This document shows positions 6,687 to 8,621 of a DNA stretch of 8,621 nucleotides, piece by piece. The position numbers and the translations under genes are program-made. Positions within the stretch are counted from its first letter, which is position 1; each line of letters opens with the position of its first letter. The notes beneath the pieces were generated by a model that ran no database searches, was not told where the DNA came from, and saw only the letters and a program-made list of their open reading frames with translations. Source of the DNA: Actinomycetes bacterium (lineage in GTDB: Bacteria; Actinomycetota; Acidimicrobiia; Acidimicrobiales; RAAP-2); NCBI GenBank assembly GCA_021784205.1, contig JAJXTB010000108.1:1-8621 (forward strand). The letters run 5' to 3'.

Positions 6687-7138
6687 CGAACCACCTCCAA
6701 GAGGACGCCTCCGACTTGGATCACGTCACCTCGCTCGAGCAGCACCCGCCCGCGAAGTAGTTCCTGGTTCACGTAGGTCCCGTTGGTGGAACCCAGGTCC
6801 TCGATTGACAGGTCGCCCGCGTCGTTGGCGATGCGGGCGTGTCGGGTCGAAAGGTACGTGTCCGAAAGCGATATGTCACAGTCGGCCCCGCGCCCGATCA
6901 CGACCGCGAGGTCCACGTCGATGCGTTGGCCCGCCATCTCGTCGGGTTCGATGAACTCCAGGGCCAACGCCGTCGAGTCCTTGCGGCGAGAACGTCTCGA
7001 CTCCTGATCGGCCGGACGGGCTTGAACCACCGCGACGCGCAGGACCCGCGCGAAGAAGAGTAGGGCCACGACCATGACCAGAACTTGCAGCGGCCGAATC
7101 ACCGCGGCGTAATTGGACGACGCGGCGAGAAGACTCAA
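6683..7138 (-). CDS. fhaB: FHA-domain membrane protein FhaB (FipA)
   Basis: A 151-residue protein with an N-terminal membrane helix (about 12-36, PLQVLVMVVALLFF), a basic linker (about 45-58) and one C-terminal FHA domain (about 62-150). FHA landmarks are GR at 82-83, STRH at 97-100 and GSTNGTYVN at 116-124; these contact phosphothreonine peptides. FhaB is a reader of PknB phosphorylation and in mycobacteria links the kinase pathway to cell division proteins. Length and layout match the mycobacterial protein (about 155 residues). Its start is TTG at 7138, overlapping the fhaA stop as TTGA. No good SD precedes it, so expression probably depends on translation of fhaA. The linker has only one threonine near the membrane (Thr56), fewer candidate phosphosites than reported in M. 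tuberculosis FhaB. Confidence 0.92.
   Translation of the reverse strand: MSLLAASSNYAAVIRPLQVLVMVVALLFFARVLRVAVVQARPADQESRRSRRKDSTALALEFIEPDEMAGQRIDVDLAVVIGRGADCDISLSDTYLSTRHARIANDAGDLSIEDLGSTNGTYVNQELLRGRVLLERGDVIQVGGVLLEVVR
6691..6698 (-). promoter_or_regulatory. Strong Shine-Dalgarno for pstP, deciding its TTG start
   Basis: The minus strand reads GGAGGTGG, with GGAGG 7 nt before the TTG at 6686. It lies within the last codons of fhaB. It justifies a non-ATG start, because no ATG or GTG at the N-terminus fits the PP2C alignment. Confidence 0.7.
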
Positions 7139-7782
7139 GCTAACTCAATCCGTAGGTGCAGCGCTCCGACCGTGACGTCATCACGGGGAGACAGCGAGAC
7201 CGCGGTGACGCGATGTCCGTTCACGTAGGTCCCGTTCGTCGACTGTAAATCCCTGATGGCGACGCCCTCGGCCGTCCGCCACACCTCCGCGTGACGGCGC
7301 GAGACGTTCGAGTCGTTGATCACGACGTCCACGTCAGGGCTGCGTCCAATCACGACCGGTTGGTCGCCGACCGTGAAGATGCGTCCGTCGTCGGCAATGA
7401 GTCGGGGATGCGCCTCACCACCGAGGAAGTCGGCCTTGACCGCGAGGTCTCCGGTGCGCAGGTCGTCGTCGACGAAGATCTCGACCTCCACGGGTCCGAC
7501 GAAGTTATACCCCTCGTTGATCGCGTGCTGGCGAACCGTCTCCTCGAGTTCACTGATCAGCGCCTTTTGGAATCCATCGAAGCGGTCGGCGTCTGATGGG
7601 CTCAACCACACGTGAATCTCGTTGGGCGAAATCGGGCCCTGGTTCGTGAGCTGGCGCGTCAGGTCCACCTCGCGGATGATTCGCGCTCCGATCTCGATCG
7701 GCTGTAGCCCACCCTTGAACGGACGCGCGAAGGTCCGCTCGAAGAGCCGCTCTAGGCGGCTTTCCACAGACTTAAGCACCAT
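7135..7782 (-). CDS. fhaA: FHA-domain protein FhaA with N-terminal DUF3662 domain
   Basis: A 215-residue cytosolic protein and the first gene of the operon. The N-terminal DUF3662 domain (about 1-115) starts with VESRLERLFERTFARPFKGG, typical of FhaA. A linker of about 25 residues leads to the FHA domain (about 140-213) with GR at 146-147, SRRH at 161-164 and STNGTYVNG at 181-189. In mycobacteria FhaA binds the phosphorylated pseudokinase domain of MviN/MurJ and tempers peptidoglycan precursor export. M. tuberculosis FhaA is over 500 residues with a long disordered linker, so this is the short form. ATG at 7782 is preferred; a TTG two codons upstream (7788) is possible. Neither has an SD, and a -10-like box just upstream suggests a nearly leaderless mRNA. 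It ends in a 4-nt TTGA overlap with fhaB. Confidence 0.93.
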   Translation of the reverse strand: MVLKSVESRLERLFERTFARPFKGGLQPIEIGARIIREVDLTRQLTNQGPISPNEIHVWLSPSDADRFDGFQKALISELEETVRQHAINEGYNFVGPVEVEIFVDDDLRTGDLAVKADFLGGEAHPRLIADDGRIFTVGDQPVVIGRSPDVDVVINDSNVSRRHAEVWRTAEGVAIRDLQSTNGTYVNGHRVTAVSLSPRDDVTVGALHLRIELA

Positions 7783-7791
7783 AACCAACCA

Positions 7792-7797
7792 ATGGTA
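7792..7797 (-). promoter_or_regulatory. Candidate -10 box for the fhaA-crgA operon
   Basis: The minus strand reads TACCAT, a TANNNT box, ending 9 nt before the fhaA ATG at 7782. Transcription starting about 7 nt downstream would leave a leader of only a few bases, in keeping with the missing SD. No clear -35 is visible. Confidence 0.3.
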
Positions 7798-7848
7798 CTG
7801 GCCATCGCCCCAAAAGCGTCGTCGTAACGGGGGGGTGCGAAGTTGGAC

Positions 7849-7854
7849 TAATGT
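7849..7854 (+). promoter_or_regulatory. Candidate -10 box for tRNA-Leu
   Basis: TAATGT fits TANNNT and lies 12 nt before the mature 5' end of the tRNA, a usual distance for a tRNA promoter. The -35 region is not recognisable. Confidence 0.35.
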
Positions 7855-7866
7855 AACCAGGTCCCA

Positions 7867-7953
7867 GGGCGAGTGGCGAAATAGGCAGACGCGCAGGCTT
7901 CAGGTGCCTGTATCCGAAAGGATGTGGGGGTTCAAGTCCCCCCTCGCCCACCA
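7867..7953 (+). tRNA. leuT: tRNA-Leu, anticodon CAG
   Basis: An 87-nt class II tRNA. The acceptor stem pairs GGGCGAG (7867-7873) with CTCGCCC (7943-7949), followed by discriminator A (7950) and an encoded CCA (7951-7953). The anticodon stem CAGGC/GCCTG encloses loop TTCAGGT with anticodon CAG at 7901-7903, which reads CUG leucine codons. A long variable arm (ATCC-GAAA-GGAT) is typical of tRNA-Leu. The T arm is GGGGG-TTCAAGT-CCCCC (7926-7942). It is divergent from fhaA; from memory, a tRNA-Leu(CAG) gene also neighbours fhaA in M. tuberculosis (leuT), so the pairing may be ancient. Confidence 0.97.
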
Positions 7954-8306
7954 CTGTGATCTAACAGATTTTCTGGGACGATCGAACCCGCAGCGACGAT
8001 TGCTGGACCCGCCGGAAGGTAACGGGTCCCCCCGGTGTAACCGGTCCGAACCGTTCGCCAGCTCGTGAGACGGCGCGAAGGTCGACCTCGGCCCGGGCTC
8101 GCATTTGGCCCTTGTCGGTCGGGATCGTGAAGGACGGCGAGTCGGGGTACCGTAGTTCAACTCCGAGGTGGTGGGGCCGTTTCGTCCCCTTCGCCCATTT
8201 TTCGTCAGGGGGAACGTAACGCGTGGATTGGTCAGTGCGTCCACGATCCACCTGGCCGCGGTGGACCCGTCCGCGCCACGCATCGTTACGAGTCGCCAGC
8301 GGTTCG
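7954..8306. other. Gene-poor stretch between tRNA-Leu and the right-hand gene
   Basis: About 353 nt with no gene I can support. It contains a 7-bp GC-rich hairpin (8005-8029) that may end the tRNA transcript, and a pair of alternative hairpins upstream of the next gene (8239-8266). A minus-strand frame (8251-7961, 96 codons, ATG start) is open. It has a more mixed third-base composition than the real genes, no recognisable family and no clear SD, so I do not call it a gene. Confidence 0.5.
8005..8029 (+). terminator. GC-rich hairpin, possible terminator for tRNA-Leu
   Basis: GGACCCG (8005-8011) pairs perfectly with CGGGTCC (8023-8029) around an 11-nt loop, starting 52 nt past the tRNA CCA. 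No U-run follows (C-rich instead), so it is not a canonical intrinsic terminator. Actinobacterial terminators often lack the U-tract. Confidence 0.3.
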
Positions 8307-8621
8307 ATGCGGTTTCGCCCTAAACCCGATCCCGAGCCCTCACTAGCCTGGGCGGCGCTGGTCAGTGACGAGCTCGCTCGCGTCCTCGCTCAGCACGGTT
8401 CGGAGGCGGGGCACTACGCCGTGCTCGGTCCCGATCCCTGGCAGGTGATCTGGAACGCCGACCGATCGGGATTCATCGCATTCCTCGAGGCCCGGCACTG
8501 TCTCGTCTCGTGGCGCTCGCCCGTGGCCGCCGAGTCACAACAGGCCGATTTGCTCGCCCGACTACTGGGTCACGCGCGCGCGTTGAAGAAACAGCTCTTC
8601 GCGGTGCCGGTCAACCAGACA
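8307..8621 (+). CDS. N-terminal part of a DUF2156 / phosphatidylglycerol lysyltransferase-like protein
   Basis: An open frame of 105 codons from ATG at 8307 runs off the window without a stop. Codon use is GC3-rich like the neighbouring genes. The segment HGSEAGHYAVLGPDPWQVIW (30-49), then FIAFLEARHCLVSWRSPV (56-73) and a helix DLLARLLGHARALKKQLFAV (81-100), resembles the start of DUF2156 domains. Those are GNAT-like folds found in MprF-type enzymes that attach amino acids to membrane lipids, and in related stand-alone proteins. No membrane helix is present in the visible part, so it would be a soluble form. GTG codons upstream in frame (8223, 8235) are alternative starts; the SD is weak in all cases. 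Family call is tentative and function is not assignable from the fragment. Confidence 0.6.
   Translation, partial: MRFRPKPDPEPSLAWAALVSDELARVLAQHGSEAGHYAVLGPDPWQVIWNADRSGFIAFLEARHCLVSWRSPVAAESQQADLLARLLGHARALKKQLFAVPVNQT

Noticed and set aside
7772..7954. Minus-strand frame with GEGGLEPPHPFGYRHLKPAR
   Set aside because: Another frame of the tRNA-Leu antisense strand; this phrase is a common false protein in databases.
7622..8068. Plus-strand frame of 148 codons containing EWRNRQTRRLQVPVSERM
   Set aside because: It reads through the antisense of fhaA, the promoter region and tRNA-Leu itself; the phrase is tRNA sequence translated.
7961..8251. Minus-strand frame of 96 codons between tRNA-Leu and the right-hand gene
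   Set aside because: Third-base composition is more mixed than in the real genes, there is no SD, and no family is recognisable. It stays possible but unsupported.
7900..8283. Minus-strand frame of 127 codons ending in ARGDLNPHILSDTGT
   Set aside because: Its C-terminal part is the antisense of tRNA-Leu. The GDLNPH...LSDTGT phrase is a well-known spurious translation of tRNA-Leu genes.

Overview
The window looks like chromosomal DNA of a high-GC actinomycete. It carries the cell-wall growth and Ser/Thr phosphosignalling cluster typical of Actinomycetota, including a CrgA-family protein and a PASTA kinase. Threonine-rich extracytoplasmic tails and a very short FhaA suggest a deep-branching lineage such as Acidimicrobiia, but that placement is an inference from style, not a phylogeny.

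Layout: at the left edge is a small hot-dog-fold thioesterase-like gene (minus strand). A short promoter and operator region separates it from a divergent thiolase gene (plus strand). The thiolase runs tail-to-tail into a six-gene minus-strand operon, transcribed from right to left: fhaA, fhaB, pstP, pbpA, pknB, crgA (about 7782 down to 1717). The first three genes are chained by 4-nt TTGA stop/start overlaps and pbpA starts 3 nt after pstP. pknB and crgA follow after gaps of about 45 and 38 nt. Divergent from fhaA is a class II tRNA-Leu(CAG) with an encoded CCA. A roughly 350-nt gene-poor stretch then leads to the 5' part of a plus-strand gene that resembles DUF2156/phosphatidylglycerol lysyltransferase-type proteins and runs off the right edge.

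How the genes work together (family knowledge): PknB senses cell-wall fragments through its external PASTA domains and phosphorylates cell-wall and division proteins. PstP reverses this. FhaA and FhaB read the phosphothreonines. PbpA is the transpeptidase and CrgA helps assemble the division/elongation machinery. In mycobacteria and streptomycetes the same operon also carries the SEDS polymerase rodA between pstP and pbpA, and mycobacteria also have pknA. Both are absent here.

The most notable points are sequence deviations inside this otherwise textbook operon: no rodA/pknA, a PknB activation loop without the usual autophosphorylated threonines, and a PbpA whose second catalytic motif reads SCD instead of SxN. 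I see no mobile element, CRISPR array or clearly new system.
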